Assembly: GCA_958296045.1 (NCBI GenBank)
Contig: CATQHT010000003.1
Span: 507,246-571,245, forward strand
Length of the DNA: 64,000 bases
From: Rhodothermales bacterium
GTDB taxonomy: Bacteria; Bacteroidota; Rhodothermia; Rhodothermales; Bin80
Direction: 5' to 3'
The notes under the pieces are model-generated. The model did no database searches and was not told the DNA's origin. It was given only the letters and a program-made list of their open reading frames with translations. This document shows, one piece after another, positions 9,537 through 18,364 of the stretch; position 1 is the stretch's first letter, and each line of letters starts with the position of its first letter. The translations under genes and the position numbers were made by a program.

Positions 9537-11099
9537 TGGATCTGCGTGCAGCGTACGAAGACCCCGCCGGTACCCAAAGACGCACTCGATCAAGTCTTCA
9601 AAACCGCCAGCGATTTCGGCGTGCCTGCCTGGGAACTCCCAGACGAAGGGGGAGAACGGCGCGTGTATCTGCACAGTGAAGCCCGACAAGCGGTCAGCGA
9701 CCAGATTGTCGGAGCAAAACGTGCGAAATTCGAGGAGGCCATCGCGCACCTGAACGCGGGACTTGCGCTGCCCAGACGTCTGAAGAACTTCGATAAGGTG
9801 CAGATCCGGGTGGGCCGACTCATAGAAAAGTACAAGCAGGTTGCCTACCAGTATGATGTTAAAGTGACCAGGAAGGCCAGCAGCACGCACGCCGAAGAGA
9901 TTCGCCTCAAACAGAGGCCTGCCTACGAGGCATGTACGGAGGCCCTCGGCGGGTGCGCCAGGCCAACTGGTGCCAGCACAGGGAGTGAAAGTCTCCCGAT
10001 GTGAAGGACTAACCATCCACGCATCTCCTCGAGCCGTACGTTGGTACCCGCGAGGGTGCCAGCGAAGCGTCGGTAAAGGTGCGGGTGGGCAGGGCTAATG
10101 AGCACCGAAAATGTCATCGTCCGGGATGCCGAGGCTTTATGCTTGGTCGAAGGCCACACCTTCTTCGCCGTTAATGGTGAGGCGAAGGAGGGTCCCGCGG
10201 TGTCTAAAAACCCAGGCACGCACGTACATACTGCATCGGGACCTGGGAGGTCTCTCCATTACCCATCCCTTCGGGGAGGGTCGCCAAAGCGTAGGCTAAA
10301 TGCTGATCGGAGGATGTACGGTGGAGAGAAGTCAGATATGACCATAGTAGCTACGAAGCCAGCGAACAACGCGTGGATAACCACGGGGCGGAGGCGGAGG
10401 CGCTAAGGGTCGCACCCAAGGGGAAAGCGGCAAGCCGGATTCATGCTGGACTCTGGGTCGGATTTTGTGAATCTGTCCAATGGCTGTGGACTCAGAGCCA
10501 CAGTCGGGGCGCAGATGTACCGCTTACGGCTGGAGGTGGGTATCCCCACTTCCTAACGTCATGCGCGACAGCGCGACCTGCGGGAAGAGCCGTGTGGGTT
10601 ATCACGCACGCACGGTAATGTGCGGGGCCCCAGGGGAAACCCTGGGGCTACCACGATGTATGTACTGCGCACCAACCACGCGGAATGGTCGGTCAAGAAA
10701 ATCGCACAGACCTATTGGCAGCTAGGAGAGATCGAACGCACGTTGGGCACCATGAAATCGGATCTTGGATTACGTCCGATCTACCACAGTCGGGACCTTC
10801 GCATAGAAGCCCACCTCTTCCTGTCCATTCTCGCCTTTCACGCAGCGCATCTGATACGCAGCCTATTGAGAACCGGCGACATCCGCAGCAGCTGGGGCAC
10901 ACTCAAGGTCAAGCTCAACCAGATGCATCATGTAACAACCGTGCTCCCACAAAACGCAACCCATTGCACCCTGCTCAAGAAAGACCAGAACCTTAAGCCT
11001 TTCCACCGTAAAGTCTTCCGCGTGGTGGGGCTCAAAACCGGCACGTACACCCGCAGAATGAAACCAAGACGCCCCGCTAAAGGACACGCGAACATGTAA
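9537..11099 (+). pseudogene. IS1634-like transposase fragment, split by a group II intron
   Basis: From about 9537 the frame changes to C-terminal sequence of an IS1634-type transposase: GGERRVYLHSEARQAVSDQ, LRRLKNF-like DKVQIRVGRLIEKYKQVAY, then after the intron YVLRTNHAEWS, YWQLGEIERTLGTMKSDLG, LGLRPIYHSRDLRIEAHLF and LSILAFHAAHLIRSLLRTG, ending at TAA 11097-11099. The N-terminal half, with the first catalytic Asp, is absent, so this is an invading or recombined fragment inside the IS1182 gene. Exon 1 ends at 9952 (…EALGG) and exon 2 starts at 10658; removing 9953-10657 joins them in frame as ALGG-YVLRTN, the expected family sequence. The left breakpoint is approximate. Confidence 0.75.
9953..10657 (+). 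mobile_element. ORF-less group II intron, copy A
   Basis: A 705-nt group II intron with no reverse-transcriptase gene. It begins GTGCGCC, matching the GUGYG 5' consensus. Near the 3' end a 34-nt domain V-like hairpin (10586-10619) carries the AGC triad within AGAGCCGTG. Domain VI follows, with arms CCCCAGGG and CCCTGGGG around a GAAA loop, an unpaired A, and the 3' end CTACCACGAT. Excision restores the frame of the host IS1634-like transposase. A close relative lies on the opposite strand at 30758-31463. The short size leaves room only for domains I-III, V and VI, so it would need a maturase in trans. Some domain V and VI pairs are lost here compared with copy B, suggesting copy A is older or decaying. 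Confidence 0.85.
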
Positions 11100-11128
11100 C
11101 ACACACCAGCAAAATCCGCCCTTCTGAT

Positions 11129-11149
11129 CATCCCTGTATGTCAGGGATG
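11129..11149. repeat. perfect 8-bp hairpin behind the IS1634-like fragment
   Basis: CATCCCTG and CAGGGATG form a perfect stem with a 5-nt loop, 30 bp beyond the IS1634-like stop codon. There is no T-run, so it is not a standard terminator; it may belong to the element end. Confidence 0.4.
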
Positions 11150-11204
11150 TGTTACCTCACGTAAACAATCCACTACATTGGTAAACTTGGGTTAGCGTCG
11201 TGTG

Positions 11205-11497
11205 GTGTGGGCGGATACATAGCATTGGGGCGTGAGGGACGCAAGGCCTTGTCTGCTAACCCAAAGACTCGTTCACTGACGGCCCAGATGCAGGCTAAGC
11301 TGGCTACCCCTAACGGGAGGGCGATTTACGTGCAGCGCAAGTGGCTCTCGGAGGCCCCCAACGGGCGGATCAAGTACGTTCTCGGCTTTCGCCGATTCAG
11401 CGTCCGCGGCCAGACGAAGGTCAGCGGCGAATGGAACTTGATCTGCCTTTGCCTCAATCTGAGGCGTTTATATTCGATGAATCTAGTACGTACATGA
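11205..11497 (+). pseudogene. IS1182-family transposase, detached C-terminal part
   Basis: This frame reads GYIALGREGRKALSANPKT, LTAQMQAKLATPNGRAIY, VQRKWLSEAPNGRIKYVLG, FRRFSVRGQTKVSGEWNLI and CLCLNLRRLYSM, the usual C-terminal third of an IS1182 transposase, including the end of its DDE domain. It joins logically to …LAYLNEQDLD at 9536 to give LDGYIALGRE, so 9537 to about 11212 is an insertion. It ends at TGA 11495-11497. The IS21 element begins 17 bp later, separating it from whatever remains of the right IS1182 end. Confidence 0.8.
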
Positions 11498-11720
11498 GTA
11501 ATATAGGATATGGTTGCATATTCCGATGGAAGTGCGCCACCGATTCCGGAGCATGCGCGCCACCGATTCCGGAGCAAGTGCGCCACGTACATGCACATGT
11601 GTGCATGGTAGTTGTTGGGGCTGTTGGAGCTGGTTTGATCGGGGGTATAATGTCGTGTAGAAGGTCCCCTTTTCATCGTTATTCTGGGTCTTTGTTTAAT
11701 CAGACAAGAGGCCCAGAGCC

Positions 11721-13301
11721 ATGGCAACCCATCGTATTCCCATGAAGAGAGTTAGGCGCATTTTGGTGCTTTACTTTGAGCGATCCTACTCTGAGCGCCG
11801 CATCGCTCAGCATGTAGGAGTTGGTCGTCGTACGGTATCTCGCACGCTTTCGCGGTTGAAGCTGTCGGGATTGACCTGGGCGCAGTGCAAGGAGTTGAGC
11901 GATATCGATCTGGAGAACAAGCTTCACGGCTCGTCTGCGCCGCAGCGCGCCACGGATCGTCCATTACCGGACTGGGACAAGGTTCACCGGCAGCGGCTGA
12001 AGTTCTCGTATTTGACGCTGCGAATGCTATGGCTCGAGTACAAGGAGGAGCATCCGAATGGCGTGGAGTACAGTCAGTTCTGCAAGCGATATGGTGACTG
12101 GCGCAGGAGCGATCCGAGCGTGGACATGCGCCTGGAGCATCGTGCGGGCGACAAGCTTTTCATAGACTACTCGGGCAAGCGGCCGTCGCTTATTGACCCG
12201 TCAACGGGCAAGGCGCGCGAGGTGGAGCTGTTCGTAGCAGCGCTGGGCGCTTCGCATTACGTCTATGCGGAGGCCACGCTGACGCAGAAGCAGAAGGACG
12301 TGTGTATGTCGCTTCGCCGCTGCCTGGAGGCGTTAGGGGGCGTTCCCCGCATGGTGGTGCCCGACAACATGAAGACGGCCGTAGCCCGCGTGAACCGGGG
12401 CGACGTACCGAAGATCAACGCCAAATTTCAGGAGCTGGCCGATCATTACGACTGTGCTGTGGTGCCTGCTCGTCCACGACATCCACAGGACAAAGCTATC
12501 GCCGAGAAGTCGATTCAGCTTGTTCAGAGGCAGATCTTAGCACGGCTTCGGCATGAGCGCTTTCTGAGTCTTGCCGATCTTAACACCGCCATACAACGCT
12601 TGTTGGTGGACCTCAATGTCCGGCCCTTCCAGAAGAAGAAGGGCAGCCGTCAGAGCTGGTTTGAAGAGGTGGACAAGCCGGCCCTGCGTCCGTTACCGCC
12701 AACGCCCTATCGTTATTCGGAATGGACTAGCAAGCGGAAGGTGCAGACCAATTATCATGTGGCGATCCAAAACGCCTACTACAGCGTGCCCTATAAGTAC
12801 GCTGGACGCACGGTGTACGCGCTGGTGGGCGAGAATACGGTACAGATCTTCCTTGATAAGGAGGATGATATGGCTATTGCCTCGCATCCCCGCTCCCCCT
12901 GGAAAGGGGATTACGTGACGATAGAGGACCACATGGCCTCTCAGCACCGCGCGTACAGCTCTTGGACACCGGAGCGATTCATACGCTGGGCCGCCACATT
13001 CGGGCCCAACACGCAGACGCTTATTGAAGCGAACTTCGGCCGTTTCCGCATCCCCGAGCAGTGCTACGTGCGTTGCAGAAGCCTGCTGAACCTAGCTAAG
13101 AAGCATGGCGCACCAGTCATGGAGCAGGCCGCTGAGGAGGCGCTCGAGCGCGGAAGGCTCAGCTATCCCGCGGTCAAAGAAATCATTAACCAGATTGTTC
13201 GCAAACGCGGCACCAAGCAGCACCGCACCGTGGATCACGACAACATTCGCGGCGCCACCTATTACGGCTCCGCATCAACCCAAGGAGGAGACCCATGTTA
13301 A
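11721..13301 (+). CDS. istA: IS21-family transposase IstA
   Basis: A 526-residue DDE transposase. The N-terminus holds a helix-turn-helix (SERRIAQHVGVGRRTVSRTL) that reads the terminal repeats. The integrase core carries Asp in DKLFIDYSGKRP, Asp in MVVPDNMKTAV and Glu in HPQDKAIAEKSIQLVQRQ. Length and motif order are normal for IstA. Its stop codon TAA overlaps the ATG of istB (ATGTTAA), the usual coupling in this family. IstA catalyses cut and copy of the element; IstB assists target choice. No damage is visible. I start at the ATG at 11721; an in-frame Met a few codons on is possible. Confidence 0.95.
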   Translation: MATHRIPMKRVRRILVLYFERSYSERRIAQHVGVGRRTVSRTLSRLKLSGLTWAQCKELSDIDLENKLHGSSAPQRATDRPLPDWDKVHRQRLKFSYLTLRMLWLEYKEEHPNGVEYSQFCKRYGDWRRSDPSVDMRLEHRAGDKLFIDYSGKRPSLIDPSTGKAREVELFVAALGASHYVYAEATLTQKQKDVCMSLRRCLEALGGVPRMVVPDNMKTAVARVNRGDVPKINAKFQELADHYDCAVVPARPRHPQDKAIAEKSIQLVQRQILARLRHERFLSLADLNTAIQRLLVDLNVRPFQKKKGSRQSWFEEVDKPALRPLPPTPYRYSEWTSKRKVQTNYHVAIQNAYYSVPYKYAGRTVYALVGENTVQIFLDKEDDMAIASHPRSPWKGDYVTIEDHMASQHRAYSSWTPERFIRWAATFGPNTQTLIEANFGRFRIPEQCYVRCRSLLNLAKKHGAPVMEQAAEEALERGRLSYPAVKEIINQIVRKRGTKQHRTVDHDNIRGATYYGSASTQGGDPC

Positions 13302-14053
13302 TCCATCCCATCGTAGCTAAGCTTGAACACATGCGCCTGGTGGGCATGGCCAGCGCTTTGCGAGATCAGCTCGTGACCCCAGATATGGCCGAGTTCGGCT
13401 TTGAGGAACGCCTGGGACTGATGGTCGATGCAGAGATGGCACGGCGCGAATCACGTCGCTTGAATCTGAGACTCGGGCGCGCTAAGCTAAAGTGTCAAGC
13501 AAGTATGGCCAACGTAGACTACGGAAAGGGGCGTGGCCTCAGCAAACGACTCATGCTGCATCTGGCCAGCTGTCAGTGGATTCAGCGGCATGAACATGTC
13601 ATCATTACCGGCGCGACAGGCACGGGCAAGACCTACTTGGCCTGTGCGCTGGCTCATAAGGCATGCCTGGAAAACTACCGGGCACAATACCACCGCCTTT
13701 CGCGACTCTTACAGGATATGCACCTCGGGCGCGCCGATGATACCGATCGGAAACTCCTGCGTAAGATGTCAAAGATCGATGTATTGATCACCGACGACTG
13801 GGGTACCAGCGAAGTGAACGTCACGCAGCAACGCTACCTCTTGGAGCTGTTCGACGACCGATACCAGAGTCGGTCCACCATCGCGACCAGCCAAGTCCCC
13901 GTGGAACAATGGCACGACACCATGGAAGATCCTACCTTGGCCGATGCCATCCTGGACCGACTGGTTCACAATGCACACCACATCTCACTCAAGGGTGAAT
14001 CCATGCGCAAAACACACGCCCTGCGGAGCATCAAACCTTACGACCAGGCATGA
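13295..14053 (+). CDS. istB: IS21-family helper ATPase IstB
   Basis: A 252-residue AAA+ ATPase of the IstB/DnaC type. Walker A is GATGTGKTYLACAL and Walker B is DVLITDDWG. The N-terminal part (LEHMRLVGMASALRDQ, FEERLGLMVDAEM) is the usual helical IstB domain. IstB forms oligomers on DNA and delivers the IstA transpososome to the target. The gene starts within the last codons of istA (ATGTTAA overlap), so translation is coupled, and an AGGAGG-like ribosome-binding site (CAAGGAGGAGAC) lies just ahead. No defects. Confidence 0.95.
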   Translation: MLIHPIVAKLEHMRLVGMASALRDQLVTPDMAEFGFEERLGLMVDAEMARRESRRLNLRLGRAKLKCQASMANVDYGKGRGLSKRLMLHLASCQWIQRHEHVIITGATGTGKTYLACALAHKACLENYRAQYHRLSRLLQDMHLGRADDTDRKLLRKMSKIDVLITDDWGTSEVNVTQQRYLLELFDDRYQSRSTIATSQVPVEQWHDTMEDPTLADAILDRLVHNAHHISLKGESMRKTHALRSIKPYDQA

Positions 14054-14155
14054 CACATACACATGTGTGCAAAGGCCGATTTCGTGCCCCTGACGCAAGA
14101 CGTAGGGTGGCGCGCTTGAAGCCGGAATTGGTGGCGCAGTGGATCGGAATAGGCA

Positions 14156-14948
14156 TATGGTAGCTATATTCTACTACAACCAACAGAAATGTCGACGACA
14201 ATTAGGCCCGTTCGTTGCCATTACCGTGCCATACCATCCAGCAACGGAAATGCTCGACATGTAATGTTTTCTGCAGCGAAGACTCCTAGATCCTCCCCGC
14301 TATGACTTGAATCAATGCGTGTGCTGCCGCCTACGCAGTTGGCAGCATCCATGCCCTGCACCAAAAGCTGGGGCATAGATCAAGGCAACAGACGCATTCA
14401 AAGCCATCTGGACAGACGCATTCAAAGCCATCTGGACGGCAGCACGACAAACCCGCAGCCAATGTAAAACGACGCGAGGCGTCGTGCACCCCTGCGCCTT
14501 GCAGCCTGGGCGCAGGAAATGCCCTCAGCTTCCCGCCAGCGTAGCGCCGACGCCACGGTAACTCCAGGGGTGCCGGAGCTGGACGCAACGGGCCCGACAC
14601 AACAATCGGATACGTTTTCTTCAGCAGCTCGTTATGACTATGGGTCGCTTCGCTACGCAACCATACGCGTGCGGGCCCGCCTACTTCAGTCCGCCATAGC
14701 GCTGACCACAACTCCGGCCCGTGCAGCACCAACCCTCCGTAGTAGCAAATGCCGTAGGGATTGGATAACCATACCGTGAAGTTACTTCTGCCACCAGAGA
14801 CGGCTGTGCGCAAAGAACCTGAGCCAGACTTAACAAAGGCACATCGCCGATGTCCAATCCGACATTGACGCTGAAGTCTGGCTAAGCGTCGAATGGCGCA
14901 GCCGAAGATTGAAACTGCTTCCCCAGGCGCGTCGCCCCCGCATGCAGC
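14156..14948. other. region between IS21 and bshC, no confident gene
   Basis: It begins with the right TATGGT duplication. A minus-strand frame, 14331-14813, reads LSNPYGICYYGGLVLHGPEL and ends in a Cys-rich part produced by a tandem 24-bp repeat (14391-14414 and 14415-14438, each containing CATTCAAAGCCATCTGGAC). I recognise no domain, and the frame depends on that repeat. It may be the remains of a secreted protein or of the displaced IS1182 right flank. Confidence 0.4.
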
Positions 14949-16553
14949 TCACAGCGCAAGAAGCTGGTGAGATGCGGTATCCAAGGAAATACGCTCGTAA
15001 ACTGCATCCACTACTTCTGGCCCAAAACGACACGCCAGATAGACCGCTCCCAACACACGCTCCTGCAACTTGCCACCTGGAAATAATGCCTGGCGCGCAC
15101 GCGACAGACGCGCGCGGAGCACATCATGCTTGCGCTTCTCGGCCTTAACTACGCGGCGTCGCAGCTTGTGCAAATCTTTCGTCCAGGACGCCCGCGTCGC
15201 GTTGCACGTCCGGCCCAACGTCGGATCCACCGCCTCAACCACAGGCAGCAACGCCGTCGCCAGCGCAGATAGCCCACCCTCTGCACGCGCAAACGCAGCA
15301 TCTACCCCGCTGCTATGCATCAGCAAGCGCTCCAGAATTCCCTCAAGGCTCTCCTGCAGATCCGTCATGCCAAGGTCAGTGCGATCGAGAATCCGGCCCA
15401 CGCGCGGCTCAACAACCGTCAGGCTTGCCCTCGGGTAAATCACCGGCATCGTTACCTTTGCCCACTCATACACGGGCCGCAACTGCGCAAAGTAAGACAC
15501 CTCCCCCGGCCCCGCCACATACGCCACCGTGGGGAATAAGGTATCCTGCAATACCGGCCGTAGCACCACGTTGGGGGTAAAGCGGCTGGGATCCTCCTGG
15601 AGTCGGGCTACCCACACGGCAGCGGACGCACGCTTCGCACCACGCCAAATGCCAAAGCCGTTTCCGTCAGGCTCTACCAAGGTGCGTCCGCGCACATCCT
15701 GGTAAAACAGCGTGGTCGCGCGCGGGCGCACCTGCGCAGGATAGCGCTGACGCACACTGTCAGTAGCAGCTGTTAGCGCTGCATGCAATTCAGCATGCCC
15801 CAACAGTGCACGCTCAAAGAGCGGCGCCGCCAGACGCTTGACAGCCAGGGCCTCAGGATCTACAAACACCATAGAACGCCCACCCAGCAGCGCCACCATC
15901 GTGCGAGCAAATGCATCAACGAACCGGACGCCCGGCCGATACCCACCGAAGTAGTCTTCCAGCATCCGGTCCCTGAATCCGGTGTTCGGCAGCGAAGACC
16001 GCAGCGCCTCCCTTATCCGGTCAATGTCGGGCTCAAACGCGAGCGCTCCCACGCTGCCTGCATTAACATGGCCGACATCGACATGGCCACGATATTGCAG
16101 ACTCTGCAACGCCGCATGCCCGGGCACATGCAGCTGAGACACCTCAGGCAGATCATGGTCGCCACCTTCAAGCCAAAACACCGGCACCACAGGCCGCTGC
16201 AACGTTTCGGAGAGATGCCGAGCAAGCTTAACAGCCGTCAGCGCCTTGTACAACGAATACAGCGGACCCCCGAAAATCCCGAGCTGCTGTCCGGTGACGA
16301 CCGCGAGCGCGCCCCGGGCCTCAAGGGCGCGTACCAAGGGACCCACCGGATTGGACCACCGGTCATTCTGGCGCAACAGGGCGCGCGCCAACGGCTCGGC
16401 AATCGGAGGCCCCGCCTGGTGCGCTACCTGGCGGATGTGACCTGCACTGCGCCAGTCACCTCCAAAGAACGAAGCAAGCGTGTCGGGTCCCTGGCAGTAG
16501 TCCGTAAACAGCTGGCCAAAGCCGCGCAGGCGCGCGAATGGAACCTCGGTCAA
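14949..16553 (-). CDS. bshC: bacillithiol biosynthesis cysteine-adding enzyme BshC
   Basis: A 534-residue BshC, the ligase that joins Cys to glucosaminyl-malate in the last step of bacillithiol synthesis, in the cytoplasm. Diagnostic blocks are VVTGQQLGIFGGPLYSLYKA (about residues 85-105), PVFWLEGGDHDLPEV, LFPTVAYVAGPGEVSYFAQL and VYPRASL-like MPVIYPRASLTVVEP, with the usual C-terminal coiled coil (LHKLRRRVVKAEKRKHD). Length is normal. Bacillithiol is common in Firmicutes, Bacteroidota and Rhodothermota. It is the last gene of a minus-strand run behind the DUF151 nuclease gene (gap 45 bp). No bshA or bshB is visible in the window. Confidence 0.93.
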   Translation of the reverse strand: MTEVPFARLRGFGQLFTDYCQGPDTLASFFGGDWRSAGHIRQVAHQAGPPIAEPLARALLRQNDRWSNPVGPLVRALEARGALAVVTGQQLGIFGGPLYSLYKALTAVKLARHLSETLQRPVVPVFWLEGGDHDLPEVSQLHVPGHAALQSLQYRGHVDVGHVNAGSVGALAFEPDIDRIREALRSSLPNTGFRDRMLEDYFGGYRPGVRFVDAFARTMVALLGGRSMVFVDPEALAVKRLAAPLFERALLGHAELHAALTAATDSVRQRYPAQVRPRATTLFYQDVRGRTLVEPDGNGFGIWRGAKRASAAVWVARLQEDPSRFTPNVVLRPVLQDTLFPTVAYVAGPGEVSYFAQLRPVYEWAKVTMPVIYPRASLTVVEPRVGRILDRTDLGMTDLQESLEGILERLLMHSSGVDAAFARAEGGLSALATALLPVVEAVDPTLGRTCNATRASWTKDLHKLRRRVVKAEKRKHDVLRARLSRARQALFPGGKLQERVLGAVYLACRFGPEVVDAVYERISLDTASHQLLAL

Positions 16554-16598
16554 GGAACTCAGCGTCTGACTTTCTTACCAAGCGTGAATCCGTACACG

Positions 16599-17255
16599 TC
16601 AGGGCCGCTGCTTTTCCTTGAGCGCGGCCAACATGTCACGCCATCGAGCCGCCTCTTCATATTCCTCGCTCTCCACGGCACGCTTGAGATGAGATTCCAT
16701 TATGGCAGCCGCCTCGCTGCGCCAGCGGGCCCTCTCATCATAGTCCTCGCTCTTAGCGGCACGCTCGAGAAGCAGCTCCAACCGATGTGCCTCATCCGTT
16801 GCAACCTCCTCCTCTTCATACTCCTCCAAAACCTGGTCCTGCTCATCCTGGATCGGGATGCCAGCCTCATTGAGCACGGATGGCGCCACATATACGGCGA
16901 CATTGAGCCGCACAGCTAGCGCTACCGCATCGCTGGGCCGGGCGTCCACCGCGCCCTCCTCGCCATTCCAAGAATATCGGATCTTGGCAAAAAAGGTCCT
17001 CTTGCGCAGCTCATCAATGATGACATCCTTCACACTCATGCCAGCCGCCGCCATGATGTCTGGAATCAGGTCGTGCGTCATAGGACGTGCAGGCGGGTCA
17101 TGCTCCAACCCCAACGTGATGGCCCGCGCCTCCTGCGCTCCGATGATGATCGGCAACCGCCTGTTGCCACCCATCTCCTCAAGAACCAGCGCGAATGCAC
17201 CAGGGGAAGTCGGGCTCTGAGTTAGCGCGATGATGTCAACCTGTATCAGGTTCAT
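16599..17255 (-). CDS. DUF151 bifunctional nuclease-type protein with UVR tail
   Basis: A 218-residue protein. Residues 1 to about 140 form the DUF151 (bifunctional nuclease) domain, with IIGAQEARAITLGLE, RPMTHDLI, VDARPSDAVALAVRLNVAVY. The C-terminus has two UVR-like helical hairpins, SEDYDERARWRSEAA and SEEYEEAARWRDMLAALKE, a motif that mediates UvrB-UvrC contact. This domain pair is typical of Bacteroidota and Rhodothermota. The cellular role is unsettled; nuclease activity is known from a few relatives. It lies between hisC and bshC on the same strand, with short gaps, so it is probably cotranscribed. Confidence 0.88.
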   Translation of the reverse strand: MNLIQVDIIALTQSPTSPGAFALVLEEMGGNRRLPIIIGAQEARAITLGLEHDPPARPMTHDLIPDIMAAAGMSVKDVIIDELRKRTFFAKIRYSWNGEEGAVDARPSDAVALAVRLNVAVYVAPSVLNEAGIPIQDEQDQVLEEYEEEEVATDEAHRLELLLERAAKSEDYDERARWRSEAAAIMESHLKRAVESEEYEEAARWRDMLAALKEKQRP

Positions 17256-17282
17256 ACGGATTGCCTCGCGGCTCGAATGCGC

Positions 17283-18364
17283 TTAACGCAGCATTCGTTT
17301 TAACGCCTCGACAAAGCAATGGTTTTCCCGAGCCGTACCCGTACTCACTCGAATGTACCCCGGAAGCTCCCGGTAGCCGCGCATGCTTCGAACCAGCACG
17401 CCCTCCCGCACCAACGCCTGCATAAGCTCGTCGGCATCCATATGGGTGTGGATCAACACGAAATTCGTCTGCGATGGGGATACCTCAACACCCTGCACCT
17501 CGCGCAATGCCCCGGTGAGCCATGCCGTACCCCGCTTGAGGTAATCTACATGTGCCTTGCAAAGCGCCGGCCGCTCCAATAGCGCCAACGCCGTCAGCTC
17601 AGCAAACCGATCCACCATGAATGGCACCCGCGCCTTTCTGACCTCGCGCATCACAGACGCATGCTCGCCAGATAACCCAGGCGCAGCCCCGCCAGTCCCC
17701 ATGCCTTCGAAAAGGTGCGCAGCACCAACAGGTTCGGATAATCTGGAAGCATCACACATGCACTCTCCTCAGAACTGAATTCACCATACGCCTCATCTAT
17801 AAGTACAAATCCTGGCGCCGCGGCAAGCATAGAGCGAAGCTCGTCGCCGCGCATAGCCAGACCCGTTGGGCTGTTGGGCGTTGTTACCACAATAAGCACA
17901 GCAGCGTGCCCTGATGCCGCCACTGAAATAGCCTGGCTGTCAAAGCTCAAATCACTCCGGGGCGGCGGCGCCACCACACTAGCCTCAAAAAGCTCGGCGA
18001 GCCGCATATGAAACGAAAACATCGGGCGCGGCAAGACGACCGAAACCCCGGGCTGGACAACCACCTGCATCACCGTCGCCATCAGCTCATTAGAGTCGTT
18101 GCCAACCAGAATGCCCTCCTCCTCCCACCCCAGATGCCGCGCAAGCGCACACTGCAATGCGACCGGCTCAACCAACGGATACCGGTTGAAAGGCTCCTCC
18201 AAAAACCGACTCAGCAACTCCTGCTTCAGATCCCGAGGCAGGTCGAAAGGGCTCTCGTTCTGATTCAACTTGACCGCTGCCCGCGAAGGCCCGCCTACAC
18301 GGTACGCCTGGCCAGCCCGCACAGCCGGCCGAATCAATGAAAGTACCTTAGATACTTCCATCAC
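17283..18364 (-). pseudogene. hisC: histidinol-phosphate aminotransferase, frameshifted
   Basis: HisC transfers an amino group from Glu to imidazole acetol phosphate, using PLP. The first frame (18364 to 17651) carries AAVKLNQNESPFDLP, VVTTPNSPTGLAMRG and the PLP-lysine block RTFSKAWGLAGLRLGY. The second (from about 17663 to 17283) continues with VMREVRKARVPFMVDRFAEL and the Arg block LPGYIRVSTGTARENHCFV. They differ by one base near 17660-17668, where …GYLAS must join HASVMREV. One nucleotide is missing; otherwise both halves are well conserved, so the lesion is recent or a sequencing indel. The start overlaps the ancestral hisD stop (TGATG). Confidence 0.85.

Larger units (their letters stand above)
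11515..14155 (+). mobile_element. complete IS21-family element with 6-bp target duplication
   Basis: The ends are imperfect inverted repeats starting TGCATATTCCGAT on the left (11515) and TGCCTATTCCGAT on the right (complement, ending 14155). Each end carries internal copies of a TGCGCCACC..ATTCCGG unit; on the left the phrase GCGCCACCGATTCCGGAGCA occurs twice in tandem. Such multiple terminal repeats bind the IS21 transposase. TATGGT flanks both sides (11509-11514 and 14156-14161), a target-site duplication. Both genes, istA and istB, are intact, so this is the one apparently active element here and the most recent insertion in the stack. Confidence 0.92.
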
